A stretch of 64,000 bases of DNA from positions 6,988,284-7,052,283 of the forward strand of contig NC_091272.1 of assembly GCF_042100115.1 (NCBI RefSeq), in the 5' to 3' direction. The notes beneath the pieces were generated by a model. It was not told the origin of the DNA and did not search any database. It saw nothing but the letters and a program-made list of their open reading frames with translations. Below, piece by piece: positions 29,101 to 40,168 of the stretch. Position 1 is the first letter of the stretch; each line of letters starts with the position of its first letter. This stretch comes from Alternaria dauci (lineage: Eukaryota; Ascomycota; Dothideomycetes; Pleosporales; Pleosporaceae). Both the position numbers and the translations under genes were made by a program.

Positions 29101-30690
29101 TGCGCTGTTGCTAGGTGTGGATTCTTCCCTCGACCAGGATAATGGATGTATGTTGGCCGCCAAATCTAGTATCTCCTTGAGTGTCTTGGGTGTAAGCTCC
29201 TTACTTTCCGGTGGGACGGCTTCGGAGGAGGCAACTTGCATGTGGGTGGCATCTTGTTGCTGGTCACCTTGCACCTCTGCTGGCGGGGCGGGCTCGGAGG
29301 AGGCAACTTGCATGTGGGTGGCATCTTGTTGCTGACCATCTTGCACCTCTGCTGGCGGGGCGGGCTCGGAGGAGGCAACTTGCATGTGGGTGGCATCTTG
29401 TTGCTGGTCACCTTGCACCTCTGCTGGCGGGGCGGGCTCGGAGGAGGCAACTTGCATGTGGGTGGCATCTTGTTGCTGACCATCTTGCACCTCTGCTGGC
29501 GGGGCGGGCTCGGAGGAGGCAACTTGCATGTGGGTGGCATCTTGTTGCTGGTCACCTTGCACCTCTGCTGGCGGGGCGGGCTCGGAGGAGGCAACTTGCA
29601 TGTGGGTGGCATCTTGTTGCTGACCATCTTGCACCTCTGCTGGCGGGGCGGGCTCGGAGGAGGCAACTTGCATGTGGGTGGCATCTTGTTGCTGGTCACC
29701 TTGCACCTCTGCTGGCGGGGCGGGCTCGGAGGAGGCAACTTGCATGTGGGTGGCATCTTGTTGCTGACCATCTTGCACCTCTGCTGGCGGGACGACTTTG
29801 GAGGAGGCAACTTGCGTGTCGGTTACGTTCAATCTAACCGTCGTGACAAACACTACGGCTGTGCCAGCTGGGATTTCTCGCATAGCAAAGTTGAATCCAC
29901 CTTGGCTTCCAATTCCGATATGCTGATTTGCTCTTGGAGCGATAAACAAGCGGCCCTTGAAGTCGAATCCATCGAGTCCTAGGCCTTGCGCAGTTTCGTA
30001 GCATTGCTCAGCTTCGTCGCGTAGTTTTTCCCAGTTGGGGATGCCCTCCCAACATATGTCACTGAATTCGACCATGCTGACTACTTCGCTGATCTCTCCA
30101 TCCTTTACGGCGCATATATGTACCTGTGTGTCGAGATTTGAAGCGGTTGGCATGGGAGGATTAGCAGGCTTGTCGTTGTTCGGAGTAGGCGTGAATCCTG
30201 TAGGAACGGTTCTGGATCGAGAGCGCTTAGGTGGGTGGTCTTTGGAGTTGTGCGTTGATTCTGGCGATAACTCGCGCTTTTGGAGTGTAGAGGTTGCCGT
30301 CAAGGGGTTGGGGGTTGGGGCTTTAGCATGGTCGCCTTCCGCTTTACGCTTCCTCAGGCGATTGAGAGAATGTGTGATCAACTTGCTAATCGCCATTGTC
30401 CTCCACGCCTTGGGTTCGTTGCGGAAGTCGGGTACGGACTTCCAGACCAGGGCGTGTAGGTTCTTGTTCAGGTCTTCATTGGCAGTGTCGCTGAGCTTTG
30501 CTGCACCTCGATTGCGTGCATCGGGGTAGTTGTCCACAAGAATCTTGTCAATCGTCCTGGCTATCTCCTTTTGTCTGGTGGCGTCGTCGATGCCGAAGCC
30601 GCGGAAGATCTCTGTTTGGTTCCCCGAGTAGCTAAGGGAGCTGGGGTCGCCTGCCGGTGGATGGGCGGGTGACTGCGTGTTATCGTCCAT
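26185..30690 (-). CDS. SNF2-family helicase (unit 2)
   Basis: The translated product is identical to the unit 1 protein at 910-5415: 1501 aa, eight 24-aa repeats, and all SNF2 motifs present. The frame is intact, so units 1 and 2 each carry an apparently functional copy. The start is the ATG at 30690. Confidence 0.85.
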   Translation of the reverse strand: MDDNTQSPAHPPAGDPSSLSYSGNQTEIFRGFGIDDATRQKEIARTIDKILVDNYPDARNRGAAKLSDTANEDLNKNLHALVWKSVPDFRNEPKAWRTMAISKLITHSLNRLRKRKAEGDHAKAPTPNPLTATSTLQKRELSPESTHNSKDHPPKRSRSRTVPTGFTPTPNNDKPANPPMPTASNLDTQVHICAVKDGEISEVVSMVEFSDICWEGIPNWEKLRDEAEQCYETAQGLGLDGFDFKGRLFIAPRANQHIGIGSQGGFNFAMREIPAGTAVVFVTTVRLNVTDTQVASSKVVPPAEVQDGQQQDATHMQVASSEPAPPAEVQGDQQQDATHMQVASSEPAPPAEVQDGQQQDATHMQVASSEPAPPAEVQGDQQQDATHMQVASSEPAPPAEVQDGQQQDATHMQVASSEPAPPAEVQGDQQQDATHMQVASSEPAPPAEVQDGQQQDATHMQVASSEPAPPAEVQGDQQQDATHMQVASSEAVPPESKELTPKTLKEILDLAANIHPLSWSREESTPSNSAHKQHPVGPFSSYMSRNNSIAFPRTLQPSSFTPVNLLPLARPAKPPSSAPKSFLKFVETFPSNSYHGSGLDDPIHISDDSGSSDSSDSESSNNMDILVDDEEVLEECMLDEGEPEQPPLNEQAKTQANAHFSSTMKVKMDGMSAFAHAQKSNIDLWDLAAQTFGLALDDLKGDQINLGTGVGLNPDFHPLPHQLVGAKDGLDVLAGDRGALVIADDMGMGKTITDVLIWYLNFARSYQRLGISATPDFPYTALKSNGDEIETPNLFGCTYFVASAAGLETLVQAWRMIMGGSAHLAQGSEYKPPKLIVLHGTGEEIVQRYGGAKNSIYSSMTPKEWDEVNRRPNWLKSRLAYGEYNKVWKLNNPTKEWANSVPETSDFRPQKTSVRFLIVSTRESWKTKIFGTLVDTSAPPQYKRLKQQLEKTDKRHTKKRAALRAQLSLCAKTHMDTSRLPALDGLGPWQARRMQIWTDDKGVRVEVWLVTFVGCAAIIMVDELHTAPGTKTQTYTHIIDPILDYRPNDHRTGIVGQTGTALTNGVDLVLGFADHVIQRLVQKQSTDPGAKALANLKGVDCTAVWRKLLNSYKKYHDGMQRCKTEKEKNKVQSALDKQLQSGEIKDMLNNFRDMVRWCFIMRDTDSLDPWRKPLNVVTAKLTVNFTYLQHDACYFANVEQEESRVLAAVKQHYEKEVEAWEDQGGESSKKSKPTMPPGAVADSEAYRIARHVSIFPNLMAAINNWDADQLIGDRILDPHRSLSNNNENLRTALVNSDTIRHSFIWDIALEACKGSAKVAYIHKTLEELRNKKTTIPHPRPRAHQGETLEYRAKYVVLASSTLSRALIYAYICQTFGEKHVVHAYNAVTRDKEVPKWKKVWDEGGGKVDDGVYILVGATGAMCQSISLTEGNILHGLEPQSNAHIAEQAAKRQHRINTRFAEVFVEWLTTTAPQGCRDTIDMRIVKNLQAKGYFQSTIKAQD
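29226..29801 (-). repeat. 72-bp VNTR in the SNF2 gene, 8 copies (unit 2)
   Basis: Same order of DG and GD variants as in unit 1, so the two arrays share a very recent common origin. Confidence 0.95.
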
Positions 30691-31800
30691 CCTAGTCACC
30701 CGTGGTAGAAGGTGTATGCAGGTTGACGATGCTGCGGTACGTGGTGGGTGGGTGGTGTTGCGGCGAGCGTCGCAACGTTCGTGTTGTGGCAACATGCGCG
30801 AGGAAACAGCCGGAGAGCGGTGAAAAGTGAAAGGGGAAGCTCCCAGTAATTTTAGCCTCGTCGCCCGTACTGAGCCTAGTAGAACGATGACCAGGAGTAG
30901 GGCATAGTATAGCCACCCGGTTCTGGCGTGAGCGCTCACTGTTGAGCATTGCGGGTACAGCGCACAAGACTCTGACGCGGGCTCACGTTGCGTACGCGCG
31001 AAACAGAGAAAGTTGATAAAAGATATGGGGATCACCCGAGTGTATAGAAAGCGAGCAGAGGGAGAAGAGAGACAAGGAGCAGGGAAAGTAGGGAGAGACA
31101 TGGGGATCACCCAAACGCAGTTCTGGCCGTCATCGTGAACTGAATCGAGCATAGAAGTTGATAGAACCAAACAAAAGAAAGCGAAAAGAGATATGGGGAT
31201 CACCCAGCCGTAGGACTAACTGTAGTCGCGAAGGAGAGAGCCAAGACGTAGCCGGCTACACGCTGCGCATTGCTGTGGCCTTGACGCTCGCTAGATCTCC
31301 CATTCACCTTGGCATGTCCTCGCTTATTTGTATGGCCGGTCCGATAGTTATCTTCCTATTGCCCAAAGGTCGACTGGCTGTCCACTTCTGTCTCTTGGTA
31401 CCAACTTGTAGAACTCGGGTGATCCCCATATCCTCTTCGCGTCCCTATCGTTCTCCATCCAATCCTTCTTTTCACGTGTCTTTATCTTGCTCCTCGCTTC
31501 CTCACGCACAACCCAAGGTGAGCAACGCAAAATTTGCTTGGCGTTAGCGTCTCTCGCGCTCGCGCTACCTAGTCCTGCACAAATAACACTTTCCTCCACA
31601 CCAACTACTTGACACCTTCCCCGAATTGCTTCTCTTGAAAGCAAACCACTCTCAACGTCGATATCTCTACCTACCCATTGACCCTTGTCGGTAAGTTGTT
31701 GTGGCCTCCTGTTCCGCTGATCGATTGCTAACGATGTGCTGTCCGTATAGAAACAAAGTCTCACCTACCGTTGAAACTCTGTTTTTGCATATCGTCCAGC
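30691..31800. promoter_or_regulatory. Divergent helicase promoter (unit 2)
   Basis: Copy of the 5416-6525 region. The 15-bp motif is at 31023-31037, 31098-31112, 31191-31205 and, inverted, 31417-31431. The 5' UTR intron is at 31691-31750. Confidence 0.7.
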
Positions 31801-34800
31801 ATGGCCGACCAGTCTGTCATGCACTACATGGTCAATGACCGGCCGACGTCGGCGCCGCATGATACAGAAGTCTACGACCAGGGCATTGCTGTCTTGGAGG
31901 CACCCGGCAAAGACTCTGTCCAGCTCGGAGGCCTTCCCGACGCCCCTGACCGAGAGAAGCACGCCTGCTTCACCTGCAAAGAACCAGGCCACAGGGCCAA
32001 AGATTGCCCCAAGAAGCTCGAACAGCAAGCGTGTTCCAACTGCGGCGAGGTTGGCCATGTCTACCGCGACTGTCCCACGAACGAGTGCTTCAACTGCGGT
32101 GGTCACGGGCACCTCTCCAAGCAATGCCCTAGTGAGCCAGCAGCAGACCAGGGCCCTAGGTGCAACGGCTGTAACCGTCTCGGCCACGTTGCCTCGGATT
32201 GCTTCTATCCCCAGCCGATCAAAACCCGCAAGTTTCGTGCTCCTAAGGAGGACGCCTCCAAGGAGGACGTCTCCAAGGAGGACGTCTCCAAGGATGGCAA
32301 AGACGAGCTTCCTCCTGCCCAAACCATGGCCCCACCACTGGATAAACCTAGCTTCACAACAAAGTTATTCACTCGGAAGATCCCTCACTATGTCTCCTCC
32401 GTTAGTGTAGAGATGGATATTTCCTATCCGAGCGACGACGCTAGTATCACCCTCCGTGGCCACGCTCATCGGGCAGCCTCCATTACCCTGACAGCCCACA
32501 ACATCGTCAACTGCACTGTACTTCCCATGAAGATCACCGATGAGTTCTTCACCTCAAGGGTTTCCCAAGAAGATGTTAAGCGAGCTGCTAGTAAGCTTGC
32601 ACTCAGCGAACTAGGGATGCTCCTACACTTCCGCTTCGACCTCCAAACCGAACAACCTGACGGACAACCTCTGAACTCCCGCCCCCTCTACGGATTGGGG
32701 TTCTTCTCCCACCAGAACTTTGGGATCTTCGATGAAGTCATCCATCGTGCTCGCGATATCCTCGAGAATGGCGGCGAGGGCACCGTGCTGCACTTCTTCA
32801 CGGTCGCCACAGAGTCAGCACAAGAGCGCATGGATACCGTGTACAAAGAGATGCAAGCTCAATACAAGAACGACCCGATTCTGCTCTACTGGAAGGACTG
32901 TCGTGTCAACCCTCAGACTGGCATGGAGATCTCTGTCGACAAGCAGCCGAAAGGATTCAAGGTCCCTCCCCAGTGGGCATTCCAGAACAACACACAGTAC
33001 GTCACCGTGCACTACCAGAACCTTGTCCACGAACTGCGCAAGGCCGCCAAGCAGAAGGGTTTCGAGATCACCGACACCAAGATTATGAAGGTTCGCGGCG
33101 GCGGTGACCGGTTATACTACGCCGAGCTCAGGGTACCAGAGGGCGCCAGCTACCGCGAGGGCGCCTTCGTGGACATCCAGTTCAGTCCCTACCAGGAGCA
33201 AGCGGACACCTGGCGATTTGAGATCAAACCGTCCGCAGGCATCACGCCCGCTAGCTACATAGGCGGCTTTCTCTACCGCCCTCGCTTGGGTGCATCCTTC
33301 GCCGAGCAGCCCCTGTTCAAGGAGGGCGTTCACTACAGCTGTGCATTTAACTATCGTACTTTGCCTGAAGCTGAAGAGGCATTGCGTAAGCTTCGCGGCA
33401 TCTACGTCTTTGCTCGCTTGAACCCTGCCACCGTGGGAATCAAGCGCCAGATCAACGCCCTTAACCATTACTTCCGAGGCGGCGATGCCTTTAGCGATGT
33501 CACTCAAATCCTCCACAACTCCTACCTTCGCTTCCCAGACGACAAGATCGTGGACTACTTCGCCGGCATGTTCGCGTATTTGGGAGACAACGGTGCTAAG
33601 GACAGCATCATGGAGCGTCTGAACCGCTCACTCCAACCCGACGTTTTGCAGAAGCTTCGCGCCCTTGCCGGTGGTGTAGCGCTCATCCAAGGTCCTGGTG
33701 GCGTTGGCAAGACACGCATCATCGAGGCTCTGGCTGTTGCGCACTACGAGGCTCAACAAACTGGCGTTATCCATGGCCTTGGTCGCCTTGCTGCTTTCTG
33801 GGTCACGTCGCCGTTGAACAAGCAGCTCGACGACGCTATGCTCAGGATCTACACGGCCTGCCTAGAGCGACGGAAGGAGCTCAAGGCCGCTGGCATCCAG
33901 GCACGTTTCCCTATCGTAATCCGACGCCATATGAAAGAGACGGAGACAGCGGTTGTTCGCAAGGAGTCCGAAGCTGCTCGCAACGTCCTGCTAAAGAACG
34001 AGAAGCCGCCCTACTTTGAATACATCGAAGAAGAGCACTTCACCAAGGACCAGCTGAAAGAGCAGGCAGCGGCTTACCAGGAGAAGTCCAGTGAAGACAG
34101 GCGGACCATGGCGTTCCTTGACGCACTGACAGTGGACTCGCAATTCCGCATCCTTCTTGAGACGTCCGAGACAAAGTCGTCTTTCACCGACAAGCGACTT
34201 CAGTTGGAAATGCTGTCGGAGGGTGCGTGGGTTCTGCGCCTCGCCGGAGTGCCGGAGCGTAATGCCGATACGAACGAGTTAGTGGTACACGAAATCGCCC
34301 AACCAAAAAAGTACCGCGATTTCCGTTTTCAGCTCGACCTCTATGCTTCAGGCCAAGAATTCGACGCCGATGACATGCGCCGACTGACTGCTCTCACCAA
34401 CGAGATCATTAGGGACCTCGCTCAACTGGCCGTAGCCATTGGCATGACCTCCGACGTAATCTCGCAGCCGCGTACTCATACGCTCGAGCAGCCGTATGCC
34501 GTTCATCACGACGAGGCTGGCAAGTCAAGCGAGTCAAGCACGCTCGCTCCTCTCGTGTACACGCACGCCTATAATAACGAGGGCCCGCTGATGGTCGAGC
34601 GCAAGGCCATAACACCCCACCTGTTCTTCGGCGATATCCATCAGCCAAAGCCTTCTGCTGCCGGTGGTTCGGAGGAACGTCACGTCTTCAGTGATCAGCA
34701 GGACCTACCTTTCTTCCATCGTGCGATGCTAGGCGGCTGTACCACTATTTACCTGCACACACAGTACCGCTTCAATTCCGACATCAACGCTCTCACCAAC

Positions 34801-36327
34801 CACATCCTTCCTCGTGGCCGTATGGAAGTGGCCCCCGGGGTAGATGACCGGGAAGAAAACATTCGCGCCATGGAGATCGCGATGGAGCAGTTCAACATTT
34901 CCTCCGGCCATCGCGTCATCTTCGTCAGCGTCAAAGGTAGCCACGACATCGTCGGTGCCACCAAGTCTCGCTACAACAAGGACTTCATTCCCTATACCCT
35001 CCGGGCCGTCTGCAAGATGATCGCTGGCGGGTTTTCTGGTAAGCAGGTCGCTATCATCACCCCGTATGTAGCGCAAGTTGCCGCTATCCGCTTCGTATTG
35101 GCTAGATTCATGGAGCACTTAGCCAATCAGGTTGACGAGGAGGAGCTGTTCAAACTTAGCGTCCAGCTGCGAGACGTCGAAGTCTTCACAGTCGACAAAA
35201 TGCAGGGCGCCGAGAAGGAAGGTATTGTATTCGACACCACCAACGCTGGCGACCTCGGTTTCGTCAAGCATACCACACGAATGCTCCTAGCCGTTGGACG
35301 CGCGCGTTCCCTCCTCGTTATCGTTGGTAATCCTGTGAGCGTCCTCGCCGAATACACTGGTGCGACCGACAAGGACAAGCGGTACGTCAAGCTCGCCTAC
35401 TACAAGGTTTGGAAATGGTGCCTAGACCGAAAATCCGCCATCCAATTGCACGTTGATCCAGAATTAGCTCAAGGTTGGTGCGAGTTCAACCCCCCGTTCA
35501 ATGTCGCCGAGCATATAGAGGCCTTCGCTGCGGGCTCTCAGGCCACTGAAGAGCCCATAAAGATGTTTCCCGATGCCAACTACGGACCTCTCCCCACATT
35601 TTCCACAGCCTCCCCCGTCGACGGTGATAGAATTGATTTCTATTCCGGTGGAGATGACTGGAATCGGGATGACGCCAAGGACAAGCCAAATGATGATGGG
35701 GTTCCTTTCTATTCCGGTGGAGATGACTGGAATCGGGATGACGCCAAGGACAAGCCAAATGATGATGGGGTTCCTTTCTATTCCGGTGGAGATGACTGGA
35801 ATCGGGATGACGCCAAGGACAAGCCAAATGATGATGGGGTTCCTTTCTATTCCGGTGGAGATGACTGGAATCGGGATGACGCCAAGGACAAGCCAAATGA
35901 TGATGGGATTCCTTTCTATTCCGGTGGAGATGACTGGAATCGGGATGACGCCAAGGACAAGCCAGAGGGTGAGGATCACGCCGACGATGGTGGAGACGAA
36001 GCCAAGGACAAGCCAGAGGGTGAGGATCACGCCGACGATGGTGGAGACGAAGCCAAGGACAAGCCAGAGGGTGAGGATCATGCCGACGATGGTGGAGACG
36101 AAGCCAAGGACAAGCCAGAGGGTGAGGATCATGCCGACGATGGTGGAGACGAAGCCAAGGACAAGCCAGAGGGTGAGGATCACGCCGACGATGGTGGAGA
36201 CGAAGCCAAGGACAAGCCAGAGGGTGAGGATCACGCTGACGATGATGAGGATCACGCCGGCAATGATGAGGGTCACGGTGGAGATCAGTGCAGCAACGTA
36301 GCACACGACTGGAACCAGTACGATTGA
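31801..36327 (+). CDS. UPF1-like SF1 helicase with zinc knuckles (unit 2)
   Basis: The 1508-aa product is identical to that at 6526-11052, with four CCHC knuckles, all SF1B motifs and the same tail repeats (five 69-bp units, then 51-bp units at 35638-36249). It shares with unit 1 the TpA forms at 35466 and 35629 where unit 3 has TpG. Confidence 0.88.
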   Translation: MADQSVMHYMVNDRPTSAPHDTEVYDQGIAVLEAPGKDSVQLGGLPDAPDREKHACFTCKEPGHRAKDCPKKLEQQACSNCGEVGHVYRDCPTNECFNCGGHGHLSKQCPSEPAADQGPRCNGCNRLGHVASDCFYPQPIKTRKFRAPKEDASKEDVSKEDVSKDGKDELPPAQTMAPPLDKPSFTTKLFTRKIPHYVSSVSVEMDISYPSDDASITLRGHAHRAASITLTAHNIVNCTVLPMKITDEFFTSRVSQEDVKRAASKLALSELGMLLHFRFDLQTEQPDGQPLNSRPLYGLGFFSHQNFGIFDEVIHRARDILENGGEGTVLHFFTVATESAQERMDTVYKEMQAQYKNDPILLYWKDCRVNPQTGMEISVDKQPKGFKVPPQWAFQNNTQYVTVHYQNLVHELRKAAKQKGFEITDTKIMKVRGGGDRLYYAELRVPEGASYREGAFVDIQFSPYQEQADTWRFEIKPSAGITPASYIGGFLYRPRLGASFAEQPLFKEGVHYSCAFNYRTLPEAEEALRKLRGIYVFARLNPATVGIKRQINALNHYFRGGDAFSDVTQILHNSYLRFPDDKIVDYFAGMFAYLGDNGAKDSIMERLNRSLQPDVLQKLRALAGGVALIQGPGGVGKTRIIEALAVAHYEAQQTGVIHGLGRLAAFWVTSPLNKQLDDAMLRIYTACLERRKELKAAGIQARFPIVIRRHMKETETAVVRKESEAARNVLLKNEKPPYFEYIEEEHFTKDQLKEQAAAYQEKSSEDRRTMAFLDALTVDSQFRILLETSETKSSFTDKRLQLEMLSEGAWVLRLAGVPERNADTNELVVHEIAQPKKYRDFRFQLDLYASGQEFDADDMRRLTALTNEIIRDLAQLAVAIGMTSDVISQPRTHTLEQPYAVHHDEAGKSSESSTLAPLVYTHAYNNEGPLMVERKAITPHLFFGDIHQPKPSAAGGSEERHVFSDQQDLPFFHRAMLGGCTTIYLHTQYRFNSDINALTNHILPRGRMEVAPGVDDREENIRAMEIAMEQFNISSGHRVIFVSVKGSHDIVGATKSRYNKDFIPYTLRAVCKMIAGGFSGKQVAIITPYVAQVAAIRFVLARFMEHLANQVDEEELFKLSVQLRDVEVFTVDKMQGAEKEGIVFDTTNAGDLGFVKHTTRMLLAVGRARSLLVIVGNPVSVLAEYTGATDKDKRYVKLAYYKVWKWCLDRKSAIQLHVDPELAQGWCEFNPPFNVAEHIEAFAAGSQATEEPIKMFPDANYGPLPTFSTASPVDGDRIDFYSGGDDWNRDDAKDKPNDDGVPFYSGGDDWNRDDAKDKPNDDGVPFYSGGDDWNRDDAKDKPNDDGVPFYSGGDDWNRDDAKDKPNDDGIPFYSGGDDWNRDDAKDKPEGEDHADDGGDEAKDKPEGEDHADDGGDEAKDKPEGEDHADDGGDEAKDKPEGEDHADDGGDEAKDKPEGEDHADDGGDEAKDKPEGEDHADDDEDHAGNDEGHGGDQCSNVAHDWNQYD
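35638..36249 (+). repeat. 69-bp and 51-bp VNTRs in the SF1 helicase tail (unit 2)
   Basis: Copy number and order of variants (including the CAC/CAT alternation in the 51-bp units) match unit 1. Confidence 0.95.
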
Positions 36328-36881
36328 AAAGGTTCTAGAGACGCTGGAGGTGATTTGGAGATCAAGGAAGACAAGCCTCCCAGTAGGATAGTGTGGGACT
36401 AGGCTAATATCGATCTCTTCTTGTTCTTTGAAAGCCAGTACGTAGTAATGAAGAGAAGTAGTAGAGTAAGAGTTTATGCGCTTACTCTATTCCTCTTAAA
36501 GTGATAATACACTGTATCAAAATAATAAACGTGCTGGTAAAAGACGCAAGCACAACACTGTTGAAAGACACTGTAATAAATCGCGGTAAAGGTGTGTTTC
36601 CTAAACACCTTGAGTTCACCGTATGCAGCTGTATATGTTTGACAATAGATGGGTTGGAAGTAAAGCCCTGAACTTCAAGCGGTTCTGGAGAGTTGCGGCT
36701 ACGTTGGGGAGAAGAGGAGTTAAGGCAGAAGAGGATTTTGGAGGAGAAGTAATAATATACTGTATGTAGAACTTATACGGGTGTATAAAGCTGTAATATG
36801 TAGTATAGTAAGGTACAATAGGTGGTACAATAGTTGGTAATATGTACTATAGTATGTTGTATTATACATTACGATATATCA

Positions 36882-37603
36882 CGGTTGATGTTGCAGCAAG
36901 TTGAGGTTCATGTTGCAGCAAGTTGCGGTTGATGTTGCAGTAAGTTGCGGTTAATGTTGCAGCAAGTTGAGGTTCATGTTGCAGCAAGTTGCGGTTAATG
37001 TTGCAGCAAGTTGCGGTTGATGTTGCCGCAAGTTGAGGTTCATATTACAGCAAGTTGCGGTTAATGTTACAGCAAGTTGCAGTTAATGTTGCAGCAAGTT
37101 GAGGTTCATGTTGCAGCAAGTTGCGGTTGATGTTGCAGCAAGTTGAGGTTCATGTTGCAGCAAGTTGAGGTTCATGTTGCAGCAAGTTGCGGTTGATGTT
37201 GCCGCAAGTTGAGGTTCATGTTGCAGCAAGTTGCGGTTGATGTTGCAGCAAGTTGCGGTTGATGTTGCCGCAAGTTGAGGTTCATGTTGCAGCAAGTTGA
37301 GGTTTATGTTGCAGCAAGTTGAGGTTCATGTTGCAGCAAGTTGAGGTTTATGTTGCAGCAAGTTGCGGTTGATGTTGCAGCAAGTTGAGGTTTATGTTGC
37401 AGCAAGTTGAGGTTCATGTTACAGTAAGTTGCGGTTAATATTGCAGTAAGTTGCGGTTGATGTTGCCGTAAGTTAAGGTTGATGTTACAGTAAGTTAAGG
37501 TTCATGTTACAGCAAGTTACGGTTTATATTATAGTAAGTTAAGGTTTATATTATAGTAAGTTAAGGTTTATATTATAGTAAGTTAAGGTTTATATTATAG
37601 TAA
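36882..37603. repeat. 22-bp minisatellite with RIP gradient (unit 2)
   Basis: Same length and same order of variant units as at 11607-12328, so the gradient was copied with the unit rather than formed separately. Confidence 0.95.
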
Positions 37604-39035
37604 CTTTTAATAAATATTAAAGTTAGTATTACCTAATCTTTTAAAAATTTATATATCTATTAGTATAAATAGTTAGTAATCCTTTTACTATATCTTTAAA
37701 AAATATACTTTCTACTAAATATATTTATAATAATTAATTTTTTTCTTTCTTATTTATTATTTAATAATATTACTATAGAAGTAATAAAACTAGACTACTT
37801 TTACTTTATAATAATAAAGTAATAAATAAAGAAAAAGTATAAAATAAAGCTAGTTAAATTAAATTTTATTTAAATAAGTAGAATAATAAATACTAAAGTA
37901 AGAATAAAGTTATTAAGTATTTAATTAAGTAATAAGTAAAGATAGTTTAAAGCTATATTAACTAAATACTAGTTACTACTAAGTAAGACTTTCTTATATT
38001 ATCTTTATAAAAGAAATTTATACTACTATATATAAAACTTAAATAAAGATTAAGAATTTATAAAGTTTTACTATAATTAAGAAACCTTTTAAAAAAAGTT
38101 ATTTATTTTACTTAACTAAGGGTAAGTATATAGTATATATTAATATATTAAATAAGATTTTTTTACTTTTTTATTTATCTATATTCTTATATAAAGGTTT
38201 ACTTAGATTTAATAACTTTTAACTACTTTATAAAAAGAAGAAAAGAGTATAACTTATATTTAAGATAAAGATATTTATAAAGTAAAAGAATAAAATATTT
38301 AATACTTTAAAATAAAAAATATTTTATAAAAATTTAGTATTTTTTCTTTAAGAAAAAAAAGTATAATAAAGTATTAGTAACTACTAAGTATAGTTATTTA
38401 AAAAATAAGAAGTAGTTTTTTATAATTTATTATTTTATAATAACTAGTTACTTCTAATTAACTTACTATATAATAAGCTAAAGCCTAATTAGTTTATTCC
38501 TTAATAGGATCTTAGTTATATATATAAAGTATACTACTTATAGAATCTAAGTAGTAAGTAGTTTACTTAGATTCTATACTAGTAAACTAAATAAATAATA
38601 CTCTAAGCTACTACTTCCTAAATAACTTTTAAACTATAGCTTTCCTTATACTTCTTTTTTTAATAAAATAATAGTATACTTATATAATAGCTCCTTAAGT
38701 ATAGCCTTTTATATACTACTTCTAACTATATAGCTATTTTTAATTAAGTAAACTAGTAGAAAGAAATAATTTTAAAAGTAGTATTTATTAAAAGTTAATA
38801 AAAGATTTAAGGTAAAAATAAATTTTTTTTTATTTTATTTAAAAAAAGAGTTTTTAAGTATTTTAAGTAATAGTTAGTATAGTTTTTTAAATCCTTTATT
38901 ACTAATAGTAAGATTTATTTCTAAAGTATATAGTTTTATTATTTATATTACTATATAGCTAATAATATTATAAGAATAAAATAAATATAAACTTTACTAC
39001 TATTTTACTTTAACTTTAATATAAATTAATCTTAA
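37604..39035. other. RIP-saturated AT-rich block (unit 2)
   Basis: Copy of 12329-13763. It differs by a small indel and rearrangement near 38647-38662 (TTATACTTCTTTTTTTAATA), which changes the unit-to-unit offset from 25275 to 25272. It has no CA, TG or CG. Confidence 0.9.
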
Positions 39036-39514
39036 AAGCCTTAAGTAACTAAGAAGCCCTAAGTAACTAAGAAGCCCTAAATAACTAAGAAGCCTTAAGT
39101 AACTAAGAAGCCCTAAGTAACTAAGAAGCCCTAAGTAACTAAGAAGCCCTAAGTAACTAAGAAGCCCTAAGTAACTAAGAAGCCCTAAATAACTAAGAAG
39201 CCTTAAGTAACTAAGAAGCCCTAAGTAACTAAGAAGCCCTAAATAACTAAGAAGCCCTAAGTAACTAAGAAGCCCTAAATAACTAAGAAGCCTTAAGTAA
39301 CTAAGAAGCCCTAAGTAACTAAGAAGCCCTAAATAACTAAGAAGCCCTAAATAACTAAGAAGCCCTAAGTAACTAAGAAGCCCTAAGTAACTAAGAAGCC
39401 CTAAGTAACTAAGAAGCCCTAAATAACTAAGAAGCCCTAAATAACTAAGAAGCCCTAAGTAACTAAGAAGCCCTAAGTAACTAAGAAGCCCTAAATAACT
39501 AAGAAGCCCTAAAT
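39036..39514. repeat. 18-bp satellite containing CCCTAA (unit 2)
   Basis: Same length and same order of variants as at 13764-14242. Confidence 0.95.
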
Positions 39515-39542
39515 ACTATAGAGGTAAACAGTACTACTAGTA

Positions 39543-39554
39543 TAGGGTTAGAGG
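39543..39554 (+). repeat. Decayed interstitial telomere motif at the unit 2/unit 3 junction
   Basis: The same TAGGGTTAGAGG as at 14271-14282. The flanking 45 bases differ from the other junction at six positions, far more than elsewhere between units. Confidence 0.55.
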
Positions 39555-39571
39555 TAGGATAGTAGCTATAG

Positions 39572-40168
39572 GGGTCTACCCCTAGGGGTAAGATAGTATC
39601 TATAGAGTACTACCCTTAGGGGCGAGATAGTAGGCGTAGAGTGCTACCCCCAGGGGCGAGATAGTAGGCGCGGGTTGCTGCAAGTTACTGCAAGTTACTA
39701 CCCCCGGGGGCGAGATAGTAGGCGTAGAGTGCTGCCCCCAGGGGCAAGATAGTAGCCGTAGAGTGCTGCCCCCGGGGGCGAGATAGTAGCCGTAGAGTGC
39801 TGCCCCCGGGGGCGAGATAGTAGCCGTAGAGTGCTGCCCCCAGGGGCGAGATAGTAGCCGTAGAGTGCTGCCCCTAGGGGCGAGATAGTAGCCGTAGAGT
39901 GCTGCCCCTGGGGGCGAGATAGTAGCCGTAGAGTGCTGCCCCCGGGGGCGAGATAGTAGCCGTAGAGTGCTGCCCCCAGGGGCGAGATAGTAGCCGTAGA
40001 GTGCTGCCCCCGGGGGCGAGATAGTAGCCGTAGAGTGCTGCCCCCGGGGGCGAGATAGTAGCCGTAGAGTGCTGCCCCCGGGGGCGAGATAGTAGGCGTA
40101 GAGTGCTGCCCCCAGGGGCGAGATAGTAGCCGCGGATTGCCGTAAGGTGCTGCCCTTGGGGGCGAGAG
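39572..40168. repeat. 34-bp GC-rich palindromic minisatellite (unit 3)
   Basis: Same number and order of units as at 14300-14896. One difference near the left edge (TATAGGGG for TATAGAGG) belongs to the junction cluster. Confidence 0.95.

Larger units (their letters stand above)
14283..39542. repeat. Subtelomeric unit 2 (complete, about 25.26 kb)
   Basis: This is the only unit with both inferred boundaries inside the array. It begins just after the decayed telomere motif at 14271-14282 and ends before the same motif at 39543. It carries the full gene set: ParB-like gene, two unrecognised genes, a broken gene, and the SNF2 and SF1 helicases. Its helicase half matches unit 1 almost base for base. 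The main exceptions are one small indel in the AT-rich block and a cluster of substitutions at the junction. The boundary placement is inference; the tandem repetition is seen directly. Confidence 0.85.

Noticed and set aside
14283..39542. Starship giant transposon
   Set aside because: No DUF3435 tyrosine recombinase (captain) was recognised, and the units are tandem and capped by telomere rather than inserted at single target sites.
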